A stretch of 14,979 nt of DNA from Campylobacterales bacterium (GTDB taxonomy: Bacteria; Campylobacterota; Campylobacteria; Campylobacterales; JAADDG01). Shown here piece after piece: positions 6,520 to 12,994 of the stretch (position 1 is its first letter; each line of letters starts with the position of its first letter). A program made the translations under genes and the position numbers. The DNA is taken from the NCBI GenBank assembly GCA_027009865.1, contig JALVCR010000053.1, positions 1 through 14,979 of the forward strand. The letters run 5' to 3'. The notes under the pieces were generated by a model, which did not search any database, had not been told where the DNA came from, and saw only the letters and a program-made list of their open reading frames with translations.

Positions 6520-7449
6520 ATGAATTTTTATCATGTTTTTGTAAAAAGTGTAAGAGACGTATTAAGTTGGCCTGTTTTAAAGATTGTTTTGGGAGTTGGT
6601 ATTCCTCTCTTTTTATTATGGATAGGAATAGGTTTTATTTTTTGGAATCCTGTAACAAGTTTTACTGCAAAGGTTATATCTTGGATACCTTTTTCAATAG
6701 TTAAAGCCAATGGGGCTTTTGTTTTAGCTTTTTTTCTTTGGTTCCAAGCCGTTTTAGTAACTTTTGCATTGATTATTGCTTTCTTTAACGCTCCTTTAAT
6801 TCAATATATAAAAAAAGAGAGATATGAGAGTTTTATTGTATCTTTAGTTTTAATAGTAGCTCTTTTTTGGACTATAGTGGCTTTTTACTACTGGCATGAT
6901 ATTTACGCTTCAATTTCTAAGCTTTTAACTTGGCTTCCATTTCAAACTGTGGATGAAGGATTAGCCTGGTTTTTAGCTGTTTATATTTTTTATAACGGTT
7001 TTATCGTCTCTTTATTTTTAATTATTCTTTTTTATAGAGAGCCATTTTTAAGAGCACTAAAAGAGAGAGATTATGAAGATTACGATATAAACGAATCCCC
7101 TCTTAAAACCGGGTTTGCGAAGGTCGCTTTTAAAGATATGATAACTTTTACTCTTTTATCAATTCTTCTTTTTCCGCTCTTTTTTGTTCCGGTAGTTAAT
7201 ATTTTAATTCAGGTATTTTTATGGGCATGGCTTATAAAAGATTCTCTCTTTTTAAGCGTGGCTTCTTTATATTGCAAGGAAGATGGGATAAAGAAATTAA
7301 AAGAGCATAAATATTATCTTTGGGTTATAGCAGTTTTTGCTTCTTTACTCAATTTTGTTCCGGTAGTTAATATCTTATCCCCGTTTTTTGCAGAGATTAT
7401 GTTTTTTCATCTAATTTTCTCTTATAGAATCGAGAAATTAAACAAATAG
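6520..7449 (+). CDS. EI24/CysZ-like integral membrane protein with internal duplication
   Basis: A 309-residue polytopic inner-membrane protein with about 6-8 hydrophobic segments. The C-terminal part (about 196-305: FKDMITFTLLSILLFPLFFV, AWLIKDSLFLSVASLY, FVPVVNILSPFFAEIMF) resembles the EI24 domain shared by CysZ-type sulfate permeases; FVPVVNIL occurs twice (222-229 and 279-286). The N-terminal part contains two copies of a roughly 75-residue unit (31-105 and 114-188) that align without gaps: both have W, SxxxK/K, WxPF and a final KERYE/KERDYE-type end. Each copy looks like two membrane segments flanking an amphipathic stretch. The start is set by its ribosome-binding site. It converges with magIII. 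A transport role is plausible but the substrate cannot be named. Confidence 0.72.
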   Translation: MNFYHVFVKSVRDVLSWPVLKIVLGVGIPLFLLWIGIGFIFWNPVTSFTAKVISWIPFSIVKANGAFVLAFFLWFQAVLVTFALIIAFFNAPLIQYIKKERYESFIVSLVLIVALFWTIVAFYYWHDIYASISKLLTWLPFQTVDEGLAWFLAVYIFYNGFIVSLFLIILFYREPFLRALKERDYEDYDINESPLKTGFAKVAFKDMITFTLLSILLFPLFFVPVVNILIQVFLWAWLIKDSLFLSVASLYCKEDGIKKLKEHKYYLWVIAVFASLLNFVPVVNILSPFFAEIMFFHLIFSYRIEKLNK

Positions 7450-7465
7450 GGGATTATTCCCCTAT
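7446..7465. terminator. Bidirectional hairpin terminator between convergent genes
   Basis: A perfect 7-bp stem (ATAGGGG / CCCCTAT) with a 6-base loop ATTATT. It is followed by a T-run (TTTTTT, 7470-7475) on the plus strand and a T-rich stretch on the minus strand. It contains the TAG stop of the EI24-like gene and the TAA stop of magIII, so it fits a shared intrinsic terminator. The stem is short, so efficiency is uncertain. Confidence 0.6.
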
Positions 7466-8128
7466 GGCATTTTTTAAAGGCTCTATATTAACCTTTTTGC
7501 CTCTTATTTGCTCTTTTGCGTATTCGACTATTTTGCCGTGAAATCTTGCGTATATTTGATTTATAGGCATCTCTTTTTGATAAAGCTCATAAATTTTGGA
7601 TAGATTTTCATTAATTCCCTCTTTTAGCCAGTTAGCTGTTTGAGTGTAGGTTTCAAACTCATATCCAAGTTCATTTAATATTCTTTGAGTGTAACTGTCA
7701 ACTACCATCTCTTCTTTGTAGCATGCGTAGCATAAGATGGAATCGGCCGTCTCTTCACCGATTCCTTTTTGAGCTAAAAGCCACTCTCTTTGAACGTTTT
7801 CTTGAAAATTCTCAAAACTTCCAAACTCTTGAAGGATATTTTTACAAAGATTTTTAATTCTTTTTGCTTTTGTATTATAAAAACCGCTCGGTTTTATTAA
7901 AGGAGCTATCTCTCTATGGTCTGTTTTTGCAAGAGTTTGCAAATCTAAAAGATTATTTTCTTTTAGATTATTTAGACTCTTTTCTACCTTTTCCCATTTT
8001 GTCTGCTGAGTTAAGATAGCTCCTATAATTACTTCAAACTTTCCGCTGTTTGGCCACCATAGCGGGTCTCTTTCATTCTTTAGATAAGATAGTTTTTTTA
8101 AAGCTTTTAAAATATCGAAACTATCCAT
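7454..8128 (-). CDS. 3-methyladenine DNA glycosylase MagIII (endonuclease III superfamily)
   Basis: A 224-residue base-excision repair glycosylase that removes 3-methyladenine. The helix-hairpin-helix motif is LLAQKGIGEETADSILCYAC (117-136). Catalytic Asp is D144 in MVVDSYTQR. The ARFHGKIVEYAK segment holds K199, 55 residues after D144; that is the spacing I recall between the catalytic Asp and the carbamylated Lys of H. pylori MagIII. WWP at 24-26 matches the tryptophans I recall stacking on the base there, with W45 where MagIII has Phe. There is no C-terminal 4Fe-4S cysteine set, unlike Nth. Its ATG follows the metalloprotease stop by 9 bases, with AAAGGG before it, so it is probably co-transcribed with that gene although the functions are unrelated. 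Confidence 0.9.
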   Translation of the reverse strand: MDSFDILKALKKLSYLKNERDPLWWPNSGKFEVIIGAILTQQTKWEKVEKSLNNLKENNLLDLQTLAKTDHREIAPLIKPSGFYNTKAKRIKNLCKNILQEFGSFENFQENVQREWLLAQKGIGEETADSILCYACYKEEMVVDSYTQRILNELGYEFETYTQTANWLKEGINENLSKIYELYQKEMPINQIYARFHGKIVEYAKEQIRGKKVNIEPLKNAIGE

Positions 8129-8137
8129 TTACACCCT

Positions 8138-9010
8138 TTACCAGTATCTGTCTCCATCTCCAAAATAGTACCATTTTCTATTATAGAAGTAAATGTTATG
8201 AGATCTTTTATGCACAGCTATCGCTTTTCCTGTATTAAATATCTGGCATCTAAAAGAGCCGCCTCTTCCGCAATCAAAATGTCCGCCTCTCTTTTTGCCA
8301 AAATAGTTTCTATATCTTTGATAAAATTTATCCAAAAAATAGTCTGCATTTTTTTGTGTAATGCTGTTTGTATTGGTTGTTTGATGATTTTGCGAGTGCA
8401 AAGGATACAAGGCTCTTGCGCCTCTTATATCATCTTGTTTTAAAGTTAGCATATATAAAGGTTCATGATAGGGGTTTGCATACATCACAGAAGATGGAAC
8501 GTTTGAGTGGTCAAGTCCTATTATGTGTCCCACTTCATGTATCATAATTCCTTCAAATTCGGCTAAATTGTAGTTTACGTCGTTAAATTCATCATAATTT
8601 ATCAAAATCTGTCCATATCTTATATATTTTCCGTATGGAATGCTTATGGAAACCGCGGCTGCATCTTTTAAATATCTTCTTGAAGTCCATCCTACAACCA
8701 CTCCTCCATCTATTTGGCTGGAATATGTAATTCCTCTGTAGATAAATTTTATAGAGCATACATTTTCCCATTTTCTCATAGCTCTCTTTAGAGTATTTAC
8801 CGCAGCATTTGTATCGTAGTGCTCTTTTGAGGGGTTATACCACCAATATACTGTGGAATTTTTCCATCTTGCATTTTTGTGAGTTGGTAAAATTAGATAT
8901 TTTGTATGTTTAAGGGAGTGAAAATTTAATATATGTATATTTGCTTTTTTTGCAAAAGCGCCTGTGCTAAGAGCTAAAAGAGTTAAAATCAAACCTAATA
9001 TCTTTTTCAT
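8138..9010 (-). CDS. Secreted metzincin (matrixin/M10-like) zinc metalloprotease
   Basis: A 290-residue exported protein. It has a Sec signal peptide (1-20, KKILGLILTLLALSTGAFA, cleavage after AFA), a catalytic domain (about 50-205) and an unrecognised C-terminal region (about 206-290). The metzincin zinc site is HEVGHIIGLDH with H158, E159, H162 and H168, and the Met-turn is at SVMY (M176). Matrixin-like context includes YWWYNPSKEHYD, the FKF-type strand IKFIYRG, and DDIRGARALYPL after the Met-turn. No pro-domain cysteine switch is evident. The tail has two Cys (C247, C255) that may form a disulfide, and ends in the aromatic YYFGDGDRYW. Ribosome-binding site AAGGA is 6 bases upstream of the ATG. 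It may degrade external protein; the substrate is unknown. Confidence 0.9.
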   Translation of the reverse strand: MKKILGLILTLLALSTGAFAKKANIHILNFHSLKHTKYLILPTHKNARWKNSTVYWWYNPSKEHYDTNAAVNTLKRAMRKWENVCSIKFIYRGITYSSQIDGGVVVGWTSRRYLKDAAAVSISIPYGKYIRYGQILINYDEFNDVNYNLAEFEGIMIHEVGHIIGLDHSNVPSSVMYANPYHEPLYMLTLKQDDIRGARALYPLHSQNHQTTNTNSITQKNADYFLDKFYQRYRNYFGKKRGGHFDCGRGGSFRCQIFNTGKAIAVHKRSHNIYFYNRKWYYFGDGDRYW

Positions 9011-9041
9011 AACTCGTCCTTCTTGAAATATTTTAATTAGG

Positions 9042-9070
9042 TTTATATTTTAACTCTAAGCTCTTTAAGT
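9042..9070 (-). promoter_or_regulatory. Weak candidate promoter for the metalloprotease gene
   Basis: Reading leftward, TATAAA (9047-9042) is a possible -10, 17 bases after ACTTAA (9070-9065), a poor -35. The leader would be about 25-30 bases. The long palindrome abuts the -35 position. The AT-rich context makes chance matches likely. Confidence 0.3.
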
Positions 9071-9110
9071 TTTCTTAAAATAAAAGCAAATTTGCTTATA
9101 TTTTAAGAAA
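9071..9110. repeat. 40-bp near-perfect palindrome in the protease-protease gap
   Basis: Two 20-base arms, TTTCTTAAAATAAAAGCAAA and its complement, meet at a central AAATTT with a single mismatched pair. It lies in the 123-base gap between the subtilase stop and the metalloprotease start. There is no U-tract directly after it on the minus strand, so it is not a canonical terminator. It could be an operator, an mRNA hairpin or an inter-gene attenuator. The remainder of 9011-9133 is AT-rich without other structure. Confidence 0.85.
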
Positions 9111-9133
9111 TATAAAATTAATTTAAAAATATT

Positions 9134-10843
9134 TTAAAAGAACCATCCTCCAGAATTATTGTCTCCTCCGAAAAATCCCCATCCGCTGCTTTTGGATTTT
9201 ACTTCTATTTTTATGTTTGCCTCACCTTTTGCTTTTTTCTCATCTTCTATTTGATATTTAAATTGGTAAGAACCCTTTTGACATCCGTTTGAATCGAAAA
9301 TTATCTTATCATCTGTATAGGATACTTCTCCGCATGGAGGTTTTGAGACATTTAATATTTTAATTTTATCTCCGTCTGGATCATAATCGTTTTTTAATGC
9401 TTCAATAGTTACGCTATCTCCCCTCTCTACGCTTGCTTTATCATCTTTTGCTACTGGGGGATTATTTTTTTTTGGAGGATTTTCATGTAAATCGCTCAAA
9501 GCTTTATATGCGTTTGCTCTTCCTTTGGAAGCGATTTTATTTTGCATGGAGGGAATTTCATCTACATTTTTTAATATCCTGTTTTTTATATCCTCTGCGC
9601 TGTCGCTTGGGTATTTTGCTCTAAGAAGAGCTACAATGCCGCTGATATAGGGAGTTGCCATAGATGTTCCGTCCATGTATGCATATTTGTTTTGAGGGTA
9701 TGTGCTTAAAATATTTTTACCGCCGGCTGCTACGTCAACGCTTCTTTTGCCGTAATTTGAAAAATCTGCTAAATTATCGTTTTGATCGCTTGCGGCTACG
9801 GCTATTATGTTTTTGGCATCATAAGAGGCCGGATATATCGGATCGTTATCTATATTTTTACCATCATTTCCGGCTGCCGCGCAAAATACAACTCCCTTTT
9901 GTCCAAGTTTTTTTATAGCCTTATTCATCGCATCGTTTTGGCTTCCCCCGCTTCCTCCAAAACTTGCGTTTATAGCTACTATATTTTCCCCATCATCTAT
10001 TTTTTTTGATATGTAATCCATAGCTTCCAAAATATCGCTATTGTATCCGTAACCGTTTGGTCTAAATACTTTTAAAGCCATAATGGAGACTCTTTGAGCT
10101 GTTCCGCTTATTCCTTTTTGATTGTTTCCGACAGCTCCTATTATACCGGCTACATGAGTTCCGTGATAGTGTCCGTTTTGATCGTAAGGCTTATCCGGCA
10201 TCGGATCGTCGTCGTTGTTTCCGTCGTTATCTCCGGCAAAATCGTATCCGTGTTTTAAATTTCCGTTATACATATTCTCTTTTAAATCTTCATGAGTATA
10301 ATCGACTCCCGTATCCAATACGGCAACTATAATATTTTTATTTCCTTCCTCTATATCCCACGCCTCTTTTATATCCATATCAGCATCACTCTTTCCGCTT
10401 GTATTGTTTACTTTCTGTCCCGTGTTTTCTATTACCCATAATTTAGAATAGTATGTGTCATTTGTTTTATTGGATAAAGAGTGGATATAGTTTGCAGAGG
10501 AGCTCTCTATAAAAGGTTTAAAAGATATATTTTTTAAAATCTTTAAAATCTCTTTTGTTGAATACTTTTTTACCTTTATGTGAGCTGCTTTTAAAGAGGA
10601 GTAGATATGAATCGTGTAGCCTTTTACTCCGAATGTTTTATCAAGCAAATTTTTAAAATTTGCAGATAATCTCTCATTATCTAAAGCCAAATTTTTTAAT
10701 TGAATTATAGCTTCCGATTTTGCATATTTTAGAGGAGAGCTTTTAAATGATGTTTTCGGTATTTTTATAATATTGTCAGCATAAGATGAAGCGCAAAGAA
10801 TGGTAAGCGCCGCAAGAGGGGATAGCAGTTTTTTTATATACAT
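9134..10843 (-). CDS. Secreted subtilisin-family (S8) serine protease with C-terminal cadherin/Ig-like domain
   Basis: A 569-residue exported protease. The signal peptide is 1-22 (ASSYA|D). Residues about 30-125 are a likely inhibitor/chaperone pro-region. The catalytic domain (about 155-450) has the triad D177 (AVLDTGVDYTHEDL), H227 (GHYHGTHVAG) and S394 (DGTSMATP), plus oxyanion N326 (AAAGNDG). An Asp/Asn-rich loop before the His (about 201-224) may bind calcium. After a proline-rich linker (PPKKNNPPVA) comes a domain of about 85 residues (465-550) with NDYDPDGDKIKI, resembling cadherin/VCBS-type Ig-like repeats and containing C504 and C521. The last residues are glycine/aromatic-rich (SGWGFFGG to GGWFF). 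AAGGAG lies immediately after the beta-helix stop and 5 bases before the ATG, so both are one transcript. Secretion route beyond Sec is unknown. Confidence 0.95.
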   Translation of the reverse strand: MYIKKLLSPLAALTILCASSYADNIIKIPKTSFKSSPLKYAKSEAIIQLKNLALDNERLSANFKNLLDKTFGVKGYTIHIYSSLKAAHIKVKKYSTKEILKILKNISFKPFIESSSANYIHSLSNKTNDTYYSKLWVIENTGQKVNNTSGKSDADMDIKEAWDIEEGNKNIIVAVLDTGVDYTHEDLKENMYNGNLKHGYDFAGDNDGNNDDDPMPDKPYDQNGHYHGTHVAGIIGAVGNNQKGISGTAQRVSIMALKVFRPNGYGYNSDILEAMDYISKKIDDGENIVAINASFGGSGGSQNDAMNKAIKKLGQKGVVFCAAAGNDGKNIDNDPIYPASYDAKNIIAVAASDQNDNLADFSNYGKRSVDVAAGGKNILSTYPQNKYAYMDGTSMATPYISGIVALLRAKYPSDSAEDIKNRILKNVDEIPSMQNKIASKGRANAYKALSDLHENPPKKNNPPVAKDDKASVERGDSVTIEALKNDYDPDGDKIKILNVSKPPCGEVSYTDDKIIFDSNGCQKGSYQFKYQIEDEKKAKGEANIKIEVKSKSSGWGFFGGDNNSGGWFF

Positions 10844-10848
10844 TAAGA

Positions 10849-10854
10849 CTCCTT
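10849..10854 (-). promoter_or_regulatory. Ribosome binding site for the subtilase within the operon
   Basis: AAGGAG on the minus strand begins right after the TAA of the beta-helix gene and lies 5 bases before the subtilase ATG. This supports the ATG at 10843 and coupling of the two genes. Confidence 0.75.
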
Positions 10855-10855
10855 A

Positions 10856-12706
10856 TTAGAAAAATTTGAAATTATTTATATTATTTATTGGATTGAAAAT
10901 TTTAAAACTGGAATCATTTTTTTTGTTGCTTCTTGATAGAATGTTATCCAATACCTCTTTTACAAATTGATTTTGAACTTCTTTGCTCATTCCTTCAAGA
11001 TAACCTGCTTTTAACAAATCTTGGAAAATTTTTTGAAAAGTAAACTCGCTTGGATTATCTATATCGTTGTGCGAATCATCTGGATTTTCCGGCGCATTAT
11101 GCATATCGTCTTCGTTGCCATCTTTTTTTAAGGCATATTCATCCCATCCGATATCAGGTTTTTTACCTGCATACAGATAGCTTACCGGCTCTCCTTTTTT
11201 AAAAGAGATAGTTTTATCGAGAGTCAATTCATTATTTTGATAGTCTATTTTTAAGATTTTGGCGCTTTTGTCTCCTATTTTGATTTTATCTCCTTTTCTA
11301 ACAAAAAAGCCGTCGCTGAAAAAATCTGCATTTAAAACTTTTATTATGTTTGATCTTCCAGAATTTATAGTTTTTGTAAGAAAAGCTCCAGAATCTACTA
11401 AAGGAGAATCCTTTTTTAGATGAAGCTGTTTGTCTTTGAATTTCGGGTTATTGGTTTGAAAGCCGTTTTCATCCAATCCGCTTTTTTGATAGCTTTCAAA
11501 ATCATAATAGGATGTATTTCTAACTCTTGCATAAAATGAGCTTGTCGTATAATATGAGTCAAAATCCATCTGCCAGTCATAAGGAATGGAATTTATGTCA
11601 AATATAAATCTTTGATTACCGTTTGTAGAGCCGAAATAGTTGTTTAAAAGAGAATTTTGATTTCCTTTCCCAAACATTAAAATTCTCTCTTTTTTTGCGT
11701 TTTGAACTGAATTTTGAACAAATACGCTATGAAGAACTTTGCCGTTTGTCGCTCCAAAAAGCACTCCGTCTTCATAACTGTTTAATATGAGGTTATTTCT
11801 TACTATTACATGTTCGGCTGTAGAACCTTCGCTCTCTTGGGAGATTGCCAAGCCATAGCCGTGATTATCATAAATGATATTATTTTCTACTATCAAATTT
11901 AATGCCCCATCCACATATAAGCTGGCCGCATACTCTTTTTTCTTACCATTTCCATAAAGAATATTTCTTGCTACAAGGCCGTTTTTATTCATTCCAAAAG
12001 TTGAAAAATTTCCTCTTTGATGGCCTATAATATCTATTCCTATAAAATCGTTATCATGCACTCTATTATCTACCACTTGGAAAAACTGCACATTTCCCAA
12101 AATAGTCAAAGCTTCGTCATAATTTCCACTTTTATCTGTATTTCCTGTATGATTATTATGAACGTTGTTTCCCTTTATGATGATATGAGTCATAGGTTTA
12201 TCTCTTGTTGTGGTTACTGTAATTGCATGACCGACTCTTTGGCCGTTTGGAACCTGTGCATTTTGTTCGTAAACTTCATTATTTAAAATTTCTATATGGC
12301 TTCCCCCGTCTCTAAAAACAATTCCTTGTGCTATAGGTTTGTAAAGCGTGAAACCTTCAAATCGGATATAAGATACTCCGTCTCCCCTTACAGTATCTAT
12401 TTTGTAATTTTTATCCTCTCTTGTGATTATCGGTTTTTCATTTTTATAGTTTTTAAAAGTGATATACCCTTTTTCTTTGCTTCCGGAGTGTTTGAATCTG
12501 ACTGTTCCAACATAGGTTCCACCCCTTACATAAACCGTATCTCCGGCTATTGCCACATTGGCTGCTTTTTGAATGGTTTTAAAAGGAGCGTTTATGGTGC
12601 CCGGATTTAAATCATCCCCTTTTGTAGAGACATAATAATCTCTTGCAAAAATTGCCTGAGCTGTGAGAATAGAAAAAAACATAAATTTATTAAAAGTTTT
12701 TCTCAT
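10856..12706 (-). CDS. Secreted right-handed parallel beta-helix protein (DUF1565-like)
   Basis: A 616-residue exported protein. The signal peptide is 1-21 (AQAIFA|R). A DUF1565-type start follows (23-66: YYVSTKGDDLNPGTINAPFK, TIQKAANVAIAGDTVYVRGG). About 110-360 is a parallel beta-helix with repeated N-rich turns: IEILNNEVYEQ, IIIKGNNVHNN, FQVVDNRVHDND, GLVARNILYGNG, LIVENNIIYDNHGYGL, VIVRNNLILNS. Around 420-525 is the LKKDSPLVDSGA ... KPDIGWDEY closure typical of polysaccharide lyase-like beta-helix proteins. An acidic linker (530-553) and a helical tail ending in FKFF follow. Such folds are common in polysaccharide lyases and epimerases, but I cannot identify catalytic residues. It heads a cluster with two exported proteases. 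Ribosome-binding site is AAAGG before the ATG. Confidence 0.88.
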   Translation of the reverse strand: MRKTFNKFMFFSILTAQAIFARDYYVSTKGDDLNPGTINAPFKTIQKAANVAIAGDTVYVRGGTYVGTVRFKHSGSKEKGYITFKNYKNEKPIITREDKNYKIDTVRGDGVSYIRFEGFTLYKPIAQGIVFRDGGSHIEILNNEVYEQNAQVPNGQRVGHAITVTTTRDKPMTHIIIKGNNVHNNHTGNTDKSGNYDEALTILGNVQFFQVVDNRVHDNDFIGIDIIGHQRGNFSTFGMNKNGLVARNILYGNGKKKEYAASLYVDGALNLIVENNIIYDNHGYGLAISQESEGSTAEHVIVRNNLILNSYEDGVLFGATNGKVLHSVFVQNSVQNAKKERILMFGKGNQNSLLNNYFGSTNGNQRFIFDINSIPYDWQMDFDSYYTTSSFYARVRNTSYYDFESYQKSGLDENGFQTNNPKFKDKQLHLKKDSPLVDSGAFLTKTINSGRSNIIKVLNADFFSDGFFVRKGDKIKIGDKSAKILKIDYQNNELTLDKTISFKKGEPVSYLYAGKKPDIGWDEYALKKDGNEDDMHNAPENPDDSHNDIDNPSEFTFQKIFQDLLKAGYLEGMSKEVQNQFVKEVLDNILSRSNKKNDSSFKIFNPINNINNFKFF

Positions 12707-12738
12707 AATTTGCCTTTATCAAAAATATAAGATTTGCA

Positions 12739-12744
12739 ATTATA
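12739..12744 (-). promoter_or_regulatory. -10 box for the beta-helix/subtilase transcript
   Basis: TATAAT on the minus strand, giving a leader of about 27 bases to the ATG at 12706. No convincing -35. The expected -35 position falls within the 18-bp dyad at 12759-12776. Confidence 0.5.
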
Positions 12745-12758
12745 TCTAAATTGTATGG

Positions 12759-12776
12759 AATTATTAGATAATAATT
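12759..12776. promoter_or_regulatory. Perfect 18-bp dyad, candidate shared operator
   Basis: AATTATTAGATAATAATT is a perfect inverted repeat of 8-base arms around GA. It lies almost midway between the two facing TATAAT boxes (12744-12739 leftward, 12787-12792 rightward), covering the -35 region of both. It could bind a dimeric regulator controlling both directions. AT-rich DNA produces such dyads by chance more easily than balanced DNA. Confidence 0.4.
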
Positions 12777-12783
12777 TAAATTT

Positions 12784-12792
12784 TGCTATAAT
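12784..12792 (+). promoter_or_regulatory. Extended -10 promoter of the small lipoprotein gene
   Basis: TGCTATAAT contains a consensus TATAAT with the TGn extension, about 22 bases before the lipoprotein ATG at 12815. It is the strongest promoter-like site in this divergent region. Confidence 0.6.
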
Positions 12793-12814
12793 ATGAAAAA
12801 TAATGGAGATAATT

Positions 12815-12994
12815 ATGAAAAAATTTATTGTAATGCTTTTTGTTTTGATATTTTTCACAGGCTGTGGTATCGGCTCTTTGGCGGCTGTTCCTTTTAAAGT
12901 AACGGGAGCGGTTGTAAATGTCGTAACCCCCGATGTGGTGGGAGATACGATATCTAAAACGGGAGATGTGATTGAGGAGACGATTCCTTTTTAA
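12815..12994 (+). CDS. Small lipoprotein, 59 residues (NF038104-like)
   Basis: A short exported lipoprotein. It has a basic N-terminus (MKKF), a hydrophobic core and a lipobox FTGC with the lipidated Cys at 17, leaving a mature chain of about 43 residues: CGIGSLAAVPFKVTGAVVNV then VTPDVVGDTISKTGDVIEET and IPF. The pattern 'PFK.TGAV...TPD.VGD....TGD.I...IPF' resembles a family of tiny bacterial lipoproteins that I associate with the label NF038104; the function is unknown. The ATG at 12815 is chosen because GGAG (12805-12808) is 6 bases upstream; the in-frame ATG at 12803 lacks a site. Its stop overlaps the thrC stop on the other strand. It has its own promoter and is divergent from the exoprotein operon. 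Confidence 0.78.
   Translation: MKKFIVMLFVLIFFTGCGIGSLAAVPFKVTGAVVNVVTPDVVGDTISKTGDVIEETIPF

Noticed and set aside
9433..10009. Several rightward open frames inside the subtilase gene
   Set aside because: Antisense shadows; the minus frame has the full catalytic triad.
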